The notes under the pieces are model-generated. The model was not told the origin of the DNA, searched no databases, and saw nothing but the letters and a program-made list of their open reading frames with translations. A program made the translations under genes and the position numbers. Below are positions 1 to 12,200 of a DNA stretch of 64,000 nucleotides, in pieces (position 1 is the stretch's first letter; every line of letters begins with the position of its first letter). The stretch comes from Salminus brasiliensis. Lineage: Eukaryota; Chordata; Actinopteri; Characiformes; Bryconidae. The DNA lies in NCBI RefSeq assembly GCF_030463535.1, contig NC_132893.1, positions 36,401,837 to 36,465,836 on the forward strand. Reading direction: 5' to 3'.

Positions 1-148
1 TTCTTTACATTAATGGGAAACATTTTGTGGCTGGTTCTGTAGAGAACCTGTTAAAAGGGTTCCACATGTGTTATGGGTCATATGGGTGGTTGTGTCTGTA
101 CACTCTCTCTATAATACATAAATACAGTCATATGCAAATATATCCCAC

Positions 149-495
149 AGGTGGTTGCTGTGGTATCCCTGGTAGTTGACTGGGTGTTGATATGATATCC
201 CAGGTGGTTGCATAGATGTTGTTATGGGATTCTACCTGGTTTCTAGGGTGGTGTTAGTGCACTTGACAGACAGCCAATCAAAAAGCTCACCTTTCTCAAA
301 CAAATCAAACCTTCTGGAGTAGATTCTGCGCTGAATTGTATAGCCAAACGTTTGTGCAGCCCTCTAATGTCACCATGTAGCAACACCCTAACAACCGTGA
401 AGGGTATCATATCAACACCCCAGTAACCACCTGGGGTACCACAGCAATACAGTAGCACCCCCTGCAATACCATATCCCATAACAACCACCTTGAA
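149..495. mobile_element. Inverted-repeat (MITE-like) element
   Basis: The left half (about 149-215) reads as GGTGGTTGCTGTGGTATCC followed by GTTGATATGATATCC. The right half (about 380-495) holds the reverse complement of the same words (GGGTATCATATCAACACCCC, GGGTACCACAGCAATAC, ATAACAACCACCT). The arms diverge, so it is an old foldback-type nonautonomous element. The same GGTGGTTGCT/GTATCTCTGG words recur near 44510-44640. No coding capacity is seen. The superfamily is not assigned. Confidence 0.5.
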
Positions 496-1130
496 AATCA
501 CTACCAACGGCTTAACCTGATCACTCTGATTGGCGATCCATTCTTCAGCTACACTCTGATTGGCTATCCACTACAGACACTCTGACCAATCCGAAAATTA
601 GACGTGAGCGGCGAGTCACTACAGCCAAGTCCAGTAAGGTCACAGAGGACACTGAAAATAAATAAGTCATATAAAATTTCAATAGGACCAATAATAAAAG
701 CAATGTCAGCTCCTTTACGGTTGCCATGGAAACAGACAATATTTTTCATTAGCAGATGAAAATAAATGAAGCATAATGGAAACTTCTGCCTTAACCTTTA
801 AAACTAATTAAGTGATTAACTCTTAAATGTTTAGATATTTCATTCAGGTGAAGGTCAGCACGTTTATTATCAAAAGAGAAAAAAAACAGACCAAACCAAG
901 CAAAACCAGAAAATTCCATCAACAAGATCAGTTAACGAGATCAGACAAACACTGATCAAAACACTGACGCATCATATATATATAAACATTCGATTTACTG
1001 CTTTAAACATCAGGTTTAATTCAAGAAATAAAAAAAAACAAAGAAAGAAAGATGCACCTCTGTCCTACAGGCGTGAGTTTAAATAGAACTGAACAACAAT
1101 ATTTTAAAATATATTTATTAGTAGTGTATA

Positions 1131-1512
1131 TACACCAATCAGCCATAACATTAATACCACTTCCTTGTTCCTACACTCACTGCCCATTTCCGAGCGTACA
1201 GCTCGAGTCCAGGCTGTATCCATCTGTTTCTCTGAATACTCTGCTGTCTCTGATCCACTCGTACCAGCGCAACACGCACTAACCCTCCACCACCATGTCA
1301 GTCACTGTCACTGCACCACCCAAATACTACACTGCTCGGTGGTGGTCAGTCCTGTGGGGTCCTGAGCATTGAAGAACAGTGGGAAAGAAGGCTGATAACA
1401 GAGTCTGCAGAGAAACAGATGGATACAGCCTGGACTACACAGGGCTCCTTTATACTCAGTGGAGCTGACAGAGTGTAGGAACAGTGGGGTTCTAATGTTA
1501 TGGCTGATTGGT
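1131..1512. mobile_element. MITE with about 24-bp terminal inverted repeats
   Basis: The left end contains CCAATCAGCCATAACATTA and the right end contains TAATGTTATGGCTGATTGG, an exact inverted pair with about 380 bp between. The interior has a second imperfect inversion (CAGGCTGTATCCATCTGTTT against AAACAGATGGATACAGCCTG). No transposase ORF is seen, so it is nonautonomous. A shorter relative with the same terminal words lies at 33721-33923. It lies in the downstream flank of brf2. Confidence 0.75.
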
Positions 1513-1847
1513 ATGTATGTGTTTTTCAGATTTACTCAATCAAACGCGTGAACCCTAATCAAAATCATGTTTCGCTGTGAACCAAAGGCAACTAACCCTA
1601 AAGAATCGTGAGCATTTCTATGCCAAAAAAGAGAAATGACTAGACCAACACAAACATATTTCCCAGATTAAGCTGCCTGACCCAGTTCTGATCCTTTGTT
1701 TTTACCGCTGTGTTCAAATAACAGCAGAAAGAAACTACGAGAAAACTGGAGAAATGAACAAAGGGGCTAAACTAAATAAAGTGCTGCATTGTTTTCTTCC
1801 ACAGATCAATAATCAAACAGAACGGAAGTAAAGGAAGGAAAGGTCAG

Positions 1848-3033
1848 TTAGTCCTCGCCCTCCTTCAGCTTCTGCTTGATGGTCAGATATCGCCGGACCT
1901 CCTCTGGCGAGCGAATGTACGCTTCGATTTCACTGTCCGATATCTCCTCATCGCCCGTCACGGTCTGCTCAGGAGCGTCCACTCGTGGCCGTTTGTCAGT
2001 TCTGACTGATGGGGGCAGGAACAGGTGCCTTTTACCCCAGTGCACCTCACCAGCAGGGGGCGCACCGTCCTCTGCTGCTTTATTTGCAGAACAAAGGTTA
2101 AAGCTCTGCCCCTTCATCTTGGAGTCCTCCAGCTCAGACAGAGGGGACGTGTTGGAGTCTTTTGTCTCTGTTCCCGATTCTTCATCTGCTTTCTGCTGAA
2201 CTTCCTCGTCATAACGCCTCATAGCCTTCAGCAGCAGAGTCTGCAGGTAGGGGGCGCAATGCAGCAAAAACAGGGTATCTTGGTTAGGGCTATCACTATT
2301 GATTTTATTTATTTTAATGATGAACTGAATAAAGAGTGATTTGCAATAAAGCCCAATAATAATGAAATTAACCAAACAATATTATTATAAAACACTTTAT
2401 TATTATTATTTATAATAAAAATAACTACTATATCATAGTAATATAATAACTATAATAAAACTAATGATTACTATTAGTAGTAGAATAATTATCTGAAGTT
2501 ATCTATATTGCACTTTTTAAAACAAAGTTTCACAAAGTGATTTATAATGAAAATATAATAGAAACTGTAAAGCATCCGTCATCACGCATGACGTTAAAAC
2601 TAAACCCTGTATCTGAGCAGCTGTCCTTACATTTCATTTCATTTTCAGCTGCTTTATCTGTTCTGATGAAATCTAGAGCTTCTACAGTAAACTCTCTCAC
2701 TGCTGAGATGATGAATCATTTTTTATCTTATTTATATTATTCATTTATATTATAAATAAATTTAACTGGAACAGGTTTGGTGTAAAAACATATCATACTG
2801 TAATCCTCTACCTGCCGGTGCTTCAGGATGTCGTCCACCAGCATGGCCACAGTGCCAGGCTCCACAGCGCCCCCTCTCAGCCACGGGAGCTCCTTGCCCA
2901 GCTTACACAGCACGCCCCGGAGCTCGCTCACCCGCATGTGTGCTGCATTCTTCCGCACCGCACACACTTCCTTACCCAGCCTGCTGATCTGACAGAACTT
3001 ATTCAGAGTGAACTTCATCCGGGCCTGAAACAG

Positions 3034-3078
<45 letters not shown>

Positions 3079-4700
3079 CCATCACTGTCTAATGACTACC
3101 GAGTTTAAATCAGAATTCACTGAAAAAATATGAAACTCTAAATATTGTTTTACTGCTCCTGTCCCACTACTGTGTAAATAAATACACATTTTTAATTAAA
3201 AAAAGAAATCTATGGCATTGTTTAAGAAGTAGTTGCTGTTCTAACTTAAATATGACATTTCTGCGAATATTATTTATTATATGAGTTAACAGACCACATT
3301 TTATGTGCCATCTTAAGCAAATGAACAATAATTGTATATAATAAATGATTGAATACAATCTTTCTATAGTGCTTTCTCAAATATCTTTAGATGTGCAATT
3401 CTGTTGTAATCTGCAGGTTTGAGGTATCTACACAATAAGCCTGCTGTCATTAATGTCCAATAAACACTCACCATGGGTTTTAGCGACTGCCAGGCCACGT
3501 AAACACATGCCATTAGAATGGGCAGGGGGTGTCGCCCAGTCACCAGCCACGTATCGGCCGCCAGCTCCACCAGAGCGGTGCCACGCTCCACCAGCCGCCG
3601 GGGGGTCTCCACAAACATCTCTGAAACCTCTCCAGGGGACAGTTTATACCTATTCCAACACACAATGACACTGGTTAGTCCCATCACAGTAACACCACCT
3701 TACAATAACCCTACAGGTCATCTGAACATCATCTGAACTCCACCGGTACCCGTAGCAGTAGCTCTCCAGCATGTCGGTAAGGCTGGTGGTTGTGGGCTCG
3801 ATGCTCAGAGCCTTGGCCAGCTCCTGATAAACCACTCCTATTAAAGTCGACTCCGCCTCCAGCAGGCTGCTGATGGTTCCCATAGCGATAGGCCAGTTGT
3901 TCTGCCTGCAGGTGGACAGAACACAGCACCCGCCCAACACCTCCTTCTTCATTAAGTGGACGTGTATGAAGGTGGGGTGGTTGTAGGCACGCTCAAACAG
4001 GCTCACTGCCCCTGACTCCATATTGCTGGGTAACCTGAGGATACGGCACAGGGCGCGCACTCGACTCAGCCCTGCGGACACACACATCTCATCTGTTAGT
4101 ACAGGCCTATCAGCTCAGGGCTATCAGCTCAGGGCTATCAGCTCAGGGCTATCAGCTCTTTCTCACATGTTTATTTCTTGTTATTTCACTGTAAAGAACT
4201 TCAAGGGACAGTTTAAAATATAAAATGTAAATAATAATAATAAGGTTAATTTATTAATATTACTACTAGAGGCACAGACCTGCTCTCCAGGTTTCTTCAC
4301 ACTGTTTCATAAACTAAAATACCAGATTTTTGTACGTTCATGTCTGAAATGATGAGGATAATTAAAGCTGATCTGGTCATTCTGGTCTGATCCTGCTGAA
4401 ATTACCTTTAATAAGATTTGGACATGGTTTCTTGGTCACCTCTGTACTCTCGTAATACGGCACGGCTGCACATGGAGGGAAAGAAAAGATTATTAACAAC
4501 AGAAACAACAAGAAAAAACTCTAAAATATCTGAGTGCAGGTTTCCTCATTACTCCTGCTGTGCTGCTCATCGCTGAGGGTGGTGGTGAACACTCCCTCTG
4601 ATACGAGCGAGCCGCAGTCCTCGCAGACCCACTGCTTCTGAGAGTACAAATCATCCTCCACCACGCTGCTGGAGCCGCATTCAGGACAGGAGCTCGGCAT
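1848..4700 (-). CDS. brf2: BRF2, TFIIB-related factor 2 (TFIIIB subunit), 6 coding exons
   Basis: BRF2 recruits RNA polymerase III to type 3 promoters (U6, 7SK, selenocysteine tRNA) together with TBP, BDP1 and SNAPc, in the nucleus. Coding exons, 5' to 3' on the minus strand, are 4553-4700, 4406-4465, 3750-4071, 3472-3649, 2812-3024 and 1848-2240. All junctions are GT-AG and stay in frame, giving about 437 residues (human 419). The N-terminal zinc ribbon has C5-x2-C8 and C26-x2-C29. The two cyclin-like repeats follow ([20 protein letters not shown] in the first, [17 protein letters not shown] in the second). The acidic C-terminal motif [20 protein letters not shown] is a strong BRF2 signature. 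A TAG at 4707 upstream of the ATG suggests a 5'UTR intron with its first exon in the CpG-rich block near 5.4-5.6 kb. Residue 385 is Ser where human BRF2 has its redox-sensing Cys361 (see findings). Identification is very secure; exon ends are inferred from the sequence only. Confidence 0.95.
2050..2063 (+). promoter_or_regulatory. CTCF-consensus-like site inside brf2 last exon
   Basis: CCAGCAGGGGGCGC matches every position of the commonly quoted CTCF core CCASYAGRKGGCRS. It lies in the coding part of brf2 exon 6 (antisense to the gene). Binding is not shown by sequence alone; coding constraint or chance could explain the match. Confidence 0.4.
3033..3074. repeat. (CA)n microsatellite against the brf2 exon 5 acceptor
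   Basis: About 20 CA dinucleotides end only about 8 bases upstream (in gene sense) of the CAG acceptor of brf2 exon 5. On the mRNA strand the polypyrimidine region is therefore a (GT)n tract followed by TTCTGTTTCAG. Confidence 0.95.
4105..4158. repeat. 14-bp tandem repeat, about 4 copies
   Basis: The unit CTATCAGCTCAGGG is repeated without change in brf2 intron 2, just upstream (in gene sense) of exon 3. Confidence 0.9.
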
Positions 4701-5369
4701 GGCTGGCCTACAGGAGAGACCCATCACACAGAGCCATTTATCACACCCTCACCTTTAACTGAGCTCTACATCACAACGCTGCCCCAGTTTCATACGAGAC
4801 TACTTCACTGCACTTCAGCGATCAGCACGGTTTAACCCTGTAGCTTCTGCTGTTCTGGATGATCGTGTTAATCCAGCTTTTTCTGATCAGTTCTTTTATT
4901 TTCTAGAGAGCCGGAATACTGCAAATACAACAGGAAATACACACATCAGGTCAGAAAAGAAAAAGAAAGTTAAGTAGTGCATGTAACTCATTTTCTCCTT
5001 TTCTAAAATTAGATGAACTTTATTAATTAATATTTATTAAATTCATCTTCTGCACGTGGAATAAAAATATAAATTTCAAACAGTATAGTAACAGTGTGCA
5101 TATTAGAGCAGTAAACAGAAGTTACAGTGTTAACTGAATAAATAAAGAAGTATTAAGTATTAAGTATTAAGTATTATTGCTGAAGATTAAAACTCTGTAA
5201 GGGGGGGGGGGGGTAGCTGGATCTGGATCTGTTTATATAACAGCAGATATATAAACTACACTAAAAACGTCCTATAAAGCCAACCTGAGTTTAAGAAAGG
5301 AGTGATATATAATATGAGATAAATAATAATATAATAAGATATTAATAAAGCCTGTTATCATTAATATCA

Positions 5370-5665
5370 GCAGCGCGGGACTTCCGCTTCAGCTGCACAG
5401 TCAGAGACACGAGCAGCATTAGCTAAGGAGCGCGCGGCCTCCTAAACTACTAAACTCTGCAGCTCCGTAACTCACAATCCGGACAGGACGGAGAGGAGAG
5501 AGCGGTCAGACCTGCAGCAGATGGTCAGTTGAGAGGGGGAACCCAAAACCCCGAAAAGACCAAAAACACCGACCAGAACCCGCTCAGACCTTCGCGCTGC
5601 GTTTGTTTACATGCTCGCGCGCTCCGGGGGGAAACGAAAGACGGCGTAGCATTGGTTCCGCACTG
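5370..5665 (-). promoter_or_regulatory. CpG-rich block, likely brf2 promoter and first (noncoding) exon
   Basis: This is a local rise in CpG (GCGCGCGG, TTCGCGCTGCG, CTCGCGCGCTCCGG) in an otherwise AT-rich stretch 0.7-1 kb upstream of the brf2 ATG. The coding exon is preceded by a plausible 3' splice site (TCTCCTGTAG), and CTGCTGCAG/GTCTGACC at about 5512 would serve as a donor for a noncoding first exon. A CCAAT word on the gene strand (ATTGG at 5652) lies upstream. The start site is inferred, not seen. Confidence 0.5.
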
Positions 5666-5865
5666 AGGCCGAGCAGGAAATCTAATAATCTAATAATTTA
5701 ATAATTTAATAATTCTCATCAAATAAATCAGAATAAACTCACTGACATTTTTATTATTTTTAAGTGTGCCTTAATATTCAGTGTGGTCTGCAGGACAATC
5801 TTAGAGTCCCAGTTCTAAAAAAGTGTCTAAAAAGGAGGTTTAATGAACTGCAGGTGAGTGGAAGC

Positions 5866-6600
5866 AGAAGGTAAGTGTTTCTAATAAAGTGGCCAGTCAG
5901 TGGAAGCACAAGGTAGGTGTTTCTAATAAAGTGGCCAATGAGTGAATGCACAAGCCAGGTGTTTCTAATAAAGTGGCCAGTCAGTGGAAGCACAAGGTAG
6001 GTGTTTCTAATAAAGTGGCCAATGAGTGAATGCACAAGCCAGGTGTTTCTAATAAAGTGGCCAGTCAGTGGAAGCACAGGGTGGGTGTTTCTAATAAAGA
6101 GGCCAGTGAGTGGAAGCACAAGGTTGGGGTTTCTAATAAAGTGGCCAGTGAGCGGAAGGTAAAGGTAGGGGTTTCTAATAAAGTGGCCAGTGAGTGGAAG
6201 CAGAAGGTAAGTGTTTCTAATAAAGTGGCCAGTGAGCGGAAGGTAAAGGTAGGGGTTTCTAATAAAGTGGCCAGTGAGTGGAAGCACGAGGTAGGGGTTT
6301 CTAATAAAGTGGCCAGTGAGTGGAAGCACAAGGTTGGGGTTTCTAATAAAGTGGCCAGTGAGTGGAAGGTAAAGGTAGGGTTTTCTAATAAAGTGGCCAG
6401 TGAGCGGAAGCACAAGGTAGGGGTTTCTAATAAAGTGGCCAGTGAGTGGAAGCAGAAGGTAAGTGTTTCTAATAAAGTGGCCAGTGAGCGGAAGGTAAAG
6501 GTAGGGGTTTCTAATAAAGTGGCCAGTGAGCGGAAGGTAAAGGTTTCTAATAAAGTGGCCAGTGAGCGGAAGGTAAAGGTAGGGGTTTCTAATAAAGTGC
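5866..6600. repeat. 42-bp minisatellite containing a transposon-tip word
   Basis: About 17 copies of a roughly 42-bp unit, some shortened, each holding TTTCTAATAAAGTGGCC followed by AGTGAGTGGAAG. The core word also occurs singly at about 32090 and inverted at about 48920, where it looks like the end of a dispersed element, so the array probably grew from such an end. The unit length is a multiple of three, which leaves artificial open frames on both strands; they are not genes. Confidence 0.92.
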
Positions 6601-6641
6601 CTCTAATAAACCTCCTGCAGACAGTGGTGTGATTATAGAGC

Positions 6642-6652
6642 TTTATTTTATT
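6642..6652 (-). terminator. Candidate poly(A) signal of rab11fip1
   Basis: Two overlapping AATAAA hexamers on the minus strand (AAATAAAATAAAG), 2.4 kb beyond the rab11fip1 stop and just before the minisatellite. It fits a long 3'UTR, but a closer site cannot be excluded. Confidence 0.35.
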
Positions 6653-7326
6653 TGAAAGTGAAAATCAGCACAGATGAAAAGGCACAGAGTACAAAAACAA
6701 TCAGGAGCAAATATTTACAGATTAACAGAGTTCAAACAGGAAGGCAGAGGAAACGTCTCAGTGATTAAAGTGCTTCTTTGATGCTCAAAGATCATCCATA
6801 TCAGTTTAATCTCTTACAGCTCTGTAACAGAGGGATACAATATTGCACTCAACAGTACAGCACAAACACTCAGAGAGGAACTTTCCTGCATGATTATTAT
6901 ATATTTATATATATTATTATAAAAGCCTTTTCCTCTTTTGAGGAGAAGAGGAACCACCGAACAAAGCAGGTATGAATAAAACGGAAGTTCTCTGGCAGGG
7001 AACTGGACATGATGAGCGACTGTGAGGAGCGCTGAACAGGTGGAGTTACAGGAGAAGACGCTGATCAGCAGGGGTTGAGGTGTGGAAGAGCAGCTTCTTC
7101 TGAGCTACAGGCTTTCAGAGGTTATACTGCAGTGAAACACAGAGAGCTCCAGCCTGTGCTGCTGAAGGACGCTTTAGTGAAGACTAGCCTGGGGCTGGTT
7201 TCCAAAACTACAAAGCATCATTAACACTCATCACGAGCCTCGGCGGCTCACGCAGCAGCAGGGTGGGAGAACGCAGTGGTCTCCACTCTTACAGAGTAAA
7301 CAACAGCCCACAAACTACACCCTGAT

Positions 7327-8217
7327 TAAAGCAGCAGTTCAGACTCAGATCAGACGGTCAGGATTGATCACTGATCCCAGATTTAGTCGATCAGCACAGA
7401 CATGTTTGGTATCTGCCGTGAGCTTCTTCAGTTTCTGACAGGAGATACTAGGATAACGCTTAGACCGTCACCACTCCCGTCTCTGTAAACACGCCCCCAA
7501 AATCTTCACTTACTGGCTTCAAAAATCTGTGGAAAAGATCTGATCCAGTAAACCATCACAGGTGGACCTTATTTACACATTTAATCTAGAGCTGGAGCTA
7601 CAGCTACGTCTAGAGCTGCTCCACCCTCAGACCGGAGCGCAGTGGGTGGAGTGATCCACACACTGTGCTGAGGTGAAGGTGGTTCCGGTTCCTCAGCTCT
7701 GTGGAGAGGTGAATGTTTAGAGGTCCAGAAGGTAAAAATCCACCCCAGGATTTTGTTCCAACTGCCTGGTCCACTCCGGCTGCTCCAGCTTTCAGACTGG
7801 AGTGCTGTGGGCGAAGCGACAGGCAGGCAGACAGACAGGCAGGCAGACAGACAGGCAGGCAGACAGACAGGCAGGCAGGCAGACAGGCAGGCAGGCAGAC
7901 AGACAGGCAGGCAGACAGACGGAACAGAATCCTGGAAGCGGATTTTTACTTCCTGGACCTGAATTTTGGAAAAGTCCCACCGTCTCCTAAACCACAACCA
8001 TTTACCAAACTAATGAAGATCCGGAGGAGCTCTGAGAGACACGCTGAGAGACAGACGCTTCTGGGGGCGTGTCTACAGAGATTAGTAAATTGGTGACAGT
8101 GTAAATCCAGCGTTTGTTAGCAGTGTTAGCCTAGCACAGGTCAGATACCAAACATGTCTGGGGGTCAAAGTGCAATCATGATACTCTAAGTGTTTGCTGA
8201 ACTGTTCCTTTAAGGTG
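7327..8217. mobile_element. Long-inverted-repeat (foldback) element, copy A
   Basis: The left arm carries AGCAGTTCAG, GATCAGCACAGACATGTTTGG and CAGGAGATACTAGG. The right arm ends with CTGAACTGCTCCTTTAA preceded by GTTAGCCTAGCACAGG, the inverse of the left end. The middle holds a segment shared with copy C at 33.98-34.5 kb (GGAGCGCAGTGGG, GGTGGTTCCGGTTCCTCAGC) and a CAGG/CAGA microsatellite. It lies in rab11fip1 3' sequence. No transposase is seen. Confidence 0.6.
7819..7921. repeat. (CAGG/CAGA)n tetranucleotide array
   Basis: About 25 tetranucleotides mixing CAGG and CAGA without interruption, inside the foldback element copy A. The Cys/Arg/Gln-rich open frames over it are artefacts. Confidence 0.95.
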
Positions 8218-9020
8218 GCAAAATATAAATGTCGCTACATGCCAAGATAACACTGCTGCGCCCAACAAAGGACTCTCCTCACTAAAATACCCCCAATAAA
8301 CCCAGCCAGCTCCGTCAGATGAGGCTAGGTGAGTTTCTTTGGCATATGTAATATTACAGAATAGTGTAAGCTGATAAGTGCAGCAGCGTTAGCTTAGCTT
8401 GTAGCACAAATGCAGCATTATTCATAACTCAGCTGATGAGCTCGTAATTCAGAGTGATCTATTTTGGTCAACGACTTGGAAACAAAGACAGGTTCTCAAA
8501 CAAAGTCCAAAGTTCAATCTTATCTGAATTTTTCGCTCCACCTTAAATGGTGCAGCAATTACATGAGGGCACCAGAGGCTAGTGTAGCTAACAAGTAATG
8601 AAAGTATGTACACCATCAATTAGCCTATTGCTACACACCTGCCCGAGGAAAGCTTCAAGTTAGCTTTAAAATTTGCTTTCCACCTTAAATGCTGCAGTGG
8701 TTCTGTTTTGGTGTTGGTCTTTTTCAGCTCATGCATCCATCCAGTAACGGAAGCTTTGCATTATTTAAGGTGGAACAGCAAATAAGAGCCAGAATGTAAG
8801 GAGGAACAGAAAACTTTACCCTTAATGGTAACCATAACCAACTTTATCTTTGGAGCATTTCTATTGGTCCATCAGCATGAACTTCTGATTCTGCAGTTGG
8901 TCTTTAATCTGGTTCTCGTTATGGAGGAAAGTGAGGAACAGCAGAACTGGAGAAGGTTCTGCATGACAGTGATGAGATGTGCGGGAACAGTGCAGAGCCT
9001 CTCAGAGCTGGAGTTAACGT

Positions 9021-9234
9021 TCACATAGCCTTCTTCTGAGAGCTGAGGGACATCAGGATGCTGGGCTGCTCCTCCATGACCCGCACCAGCAGTTTGTCAA
9101 TGTACTGCTCCAGCTCCACGATCCTCAGGTCCCGCTGGGAGAGCTGCTCCTGCTGCCGGCCCAGCAGGGAGACCAGCTCCGCATGGGTCAGCTGGGAATA
9201 CGGGCCTTTAGCCACCGCCTCTGCAGCCTGAAAC

Positions 9235-9285
<51 letters not shown>

Positions 9286-12200
9286 TATATAAGATACACA
9301 ATGAGCCAGTCTGCTCAACACTGCAGTCTTTCTATAGGACCTCACTACCAGCCAATCAAAATCCATGTTAGTGAGCTCAAGAATATTACCAACCCCCCAA
9401 AACTGTTACAGCACAGTCTTGCCTGCTTATATTTACACCCCCACCATTAACTTAAACCCCACCCACTACAGAAAGCCTTTTAAGGCTTAATGCAACCGCT
9501 ACTTGCATTAAGAAGAATATAGAAGTGAGGCTAAAAAGGCTAAAGGCTAAAGGCTAACGCTAGGTCAGGCAAAGAAGGAGCAATGTTATGTGTTGAGCTG
9601 GAGCCTTCAGAGCGGCTAGATAACCGCACACCATCCCAACTGGACACAGAGATGGACCAGCGCAAACACAAACACTATCCAAAAATGAATAATTACAAAA
9701 AGGATGCTGTGTATCCACTATGGACTGACGCTTGTTAAATGACATCTGAGCGGCTTTAACCCCAAAGTCACACAATCACTATTTACAGCACCCTAAACAC
9801 TAGATTTTGGAGGAGAATTGCTCTGAGAATTTTACTGCATTCAGCAACAAGAGCATTAGTGAGGTCAGGATGTTGGAGGATGATCACCACCCCACCTCAT
9901 CATCCCCACCTCATCCCACCCAACAGTACTGGATGGAGCTCCACCACCATCATTCTTCCACTGCTCCACAGCTCAATGCTGAGAGTATGAATGCATTCAT
10001 TAGAAGGGGTGTCCACAAACATCTGGACACATACGATGTATACCTTTTCTGCTGTTTACTGGTTCTTGTGCGCTGGAGCAATGGCTTATATAAGTTATGT
10101 AAATTAGCACTGTTGAGATGAAGGGCAGGAGCAGTACCTCTGCTTTGGGCTGCACGCCGTCAGCGCCTCCAGCATCTCCAGCACCTCCAGCAGCTTTGCT
10201 GCCATTTGTTTCTCTGAGGTCCGGCTGCTTGTCTGCGGTGCTCAGGGGTTTGACGGCATGCGGCCTGCAGAGGAACAGAGAGCAGAGTGTTAGTGGACAG
10301 ACAGACACTGGAGGAAGAAGAGCTGTAGGAGGAAGAGTCCTTACATGTGTGTGTTGTTTCCCTGGATGAGGAGGTTAAAAAGGACAAAGCTAAACGAAAG
10401 GGGGAGTGTCCTTCAGGACAGATCACAGATCAGTAACACCCTGGTTACTGGGCATCAGATCAGGAACACTGGTAATTTGGTGTGTGGGTCACTTCCACAG
10501 TCAGACTGTCTAGACTGTACGACACCTGCTGAGGAGTTTGAGGACATTATTCTAATTTACCTCCGTTTAGATACATCTTCTGTTCCTTCCATGCCGTGTA
10601 GTGATGAGATGTACGGAGACTATAAAAAAAAAAAAGACCTGCAGAAGGGTTTTGTTAAAGCTTTCCAGATTTTGGATTAGGTGATATCCTGCGTCTTGTG
10701 TTTTCACTATAATCATTCCCTATTTAAGGAATTTAAACCACAAAAGTTCAGAAACTGGCAGAAGCTCTTCAACAATCACAAGACGGCTCGAGGTCGACCT
10801 GGGCAGAAAGTAATGATAACAGTCTAAACATTTAGATATTTTGGGGTAAAATGGGATTTTTGAATTCATTTCCCTGCAGAATCTAAAACATGTTTTAGCT
10901 TTGATCCAGAAAGCAAAACACAAGCCCATAGCTTTGGAACGCAGCGTTCTGCAGATATTGGGGTCTTTTTTTGTTCTAAGGACGTTTTCACACCTGTAGC
11001 TGGTTCACTCTGGTCTAAACCCCCCTGGGTTTGGTTTCACACTAAAATGTGTCAACAAACCACGTGAGAACGTTCTCTAGAGCTAGGAAGTAAATTCAGA
11101 AAGAAGGTCCTGCGCTCTGGACTAGTGCAGTTTAACGTGGAGCAGTGGCAGAGAAGGCTGCGGTTCTAATGATCTGGCCAGAGCCTGGCCAAACTGCACC
11201 TGCAGAGCTGAATAGCTCAAACTTGCACAGTGCCTCTGATAGCTGGGTCGGATCAAGGTCAGAACACGGTCTCACAACAAATCATTTCAGAGTTTGTTTG
11301 GGACCGGACTGAGTCAACCTCCTCTCAAGGGTCTCGATACGGTTGTTCTGGTCCGCATTAGAGTGCGATTACTGGGCACCAAGGAAAACGAAGTGGAGTC
11401 CTATTTAACTAAAATGGACTTAACTGGACTAAAATGTGCAGGTGTGAAAACGCTCCAACACACCTGGACCCAGAACTCAGGGGCTTGTTAATTAGTTGAG
11501 AGTTGAAGCAGGTGTGCTAAATGAGGTGCAGTACAGTGTAGAGTACCCAAAAACTGCAGCTTTGAACCTCTGCATTTGTCCTGCATCTCCGTCAGGAGTC
11601 CCTAAGTGCCCAGACACCGGTTCTAATGAGTGTAGTTCAGGTCCAGAAAGTAAAAAAAATCCTCCTTATGCTTTGCCAGGCAGATGGTATGAAATCCTGG
11701 GCAGAAACATTGACTTTATGGACATGAATTGTCCACCTTTGCCCACTGTGGACACTATGCATGCACACAATCTAAACTGCATTGGTCCCTTGAAAATCTC
11801 TGGCATGAGTTAACATGCTGCTAATGATGATCTGTCTAACAGTCTGACATCCAGTAGACGATCTTCCCAGAAGAGCAGGAGCCAATGTTGTAGTAAAGGT
11901 GTAGCAACTCCCTGTGAAAACCCTTGGTGTTGTAGTGTTAAATGAGTGCCTAGACACTTCTGGACATAACGGACCCTACAAAGTAGTGAAGACAGTGTCA
12001 GTCTACAACTTCTTTAGTCTACTCTCTCTGGTACCAACTCTACAGCAGAGGTCATCAAATCTGGGCCATGAATCCAGTTTCCAGTCTGTAAATTAAGGGA
12101 ACAGCTGATGTAACGGATTGGTCACGTAGTGTCAGACCAACCAAGGATCACAAAGTCCTGAAACGGAACCTGGATTAAATGTCCAGATCTGAAGACCCCT

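Noticed and set aside
6030-6632. 200-residue plus-strand open frame (SNKVASE repeats) and a 211-residue frame opposite
   Set aside because: Both lie wholly in a 42-bp tandem repeat; every frame stays open because the unit length is divisible by three. No conserved domain and no gene structure.
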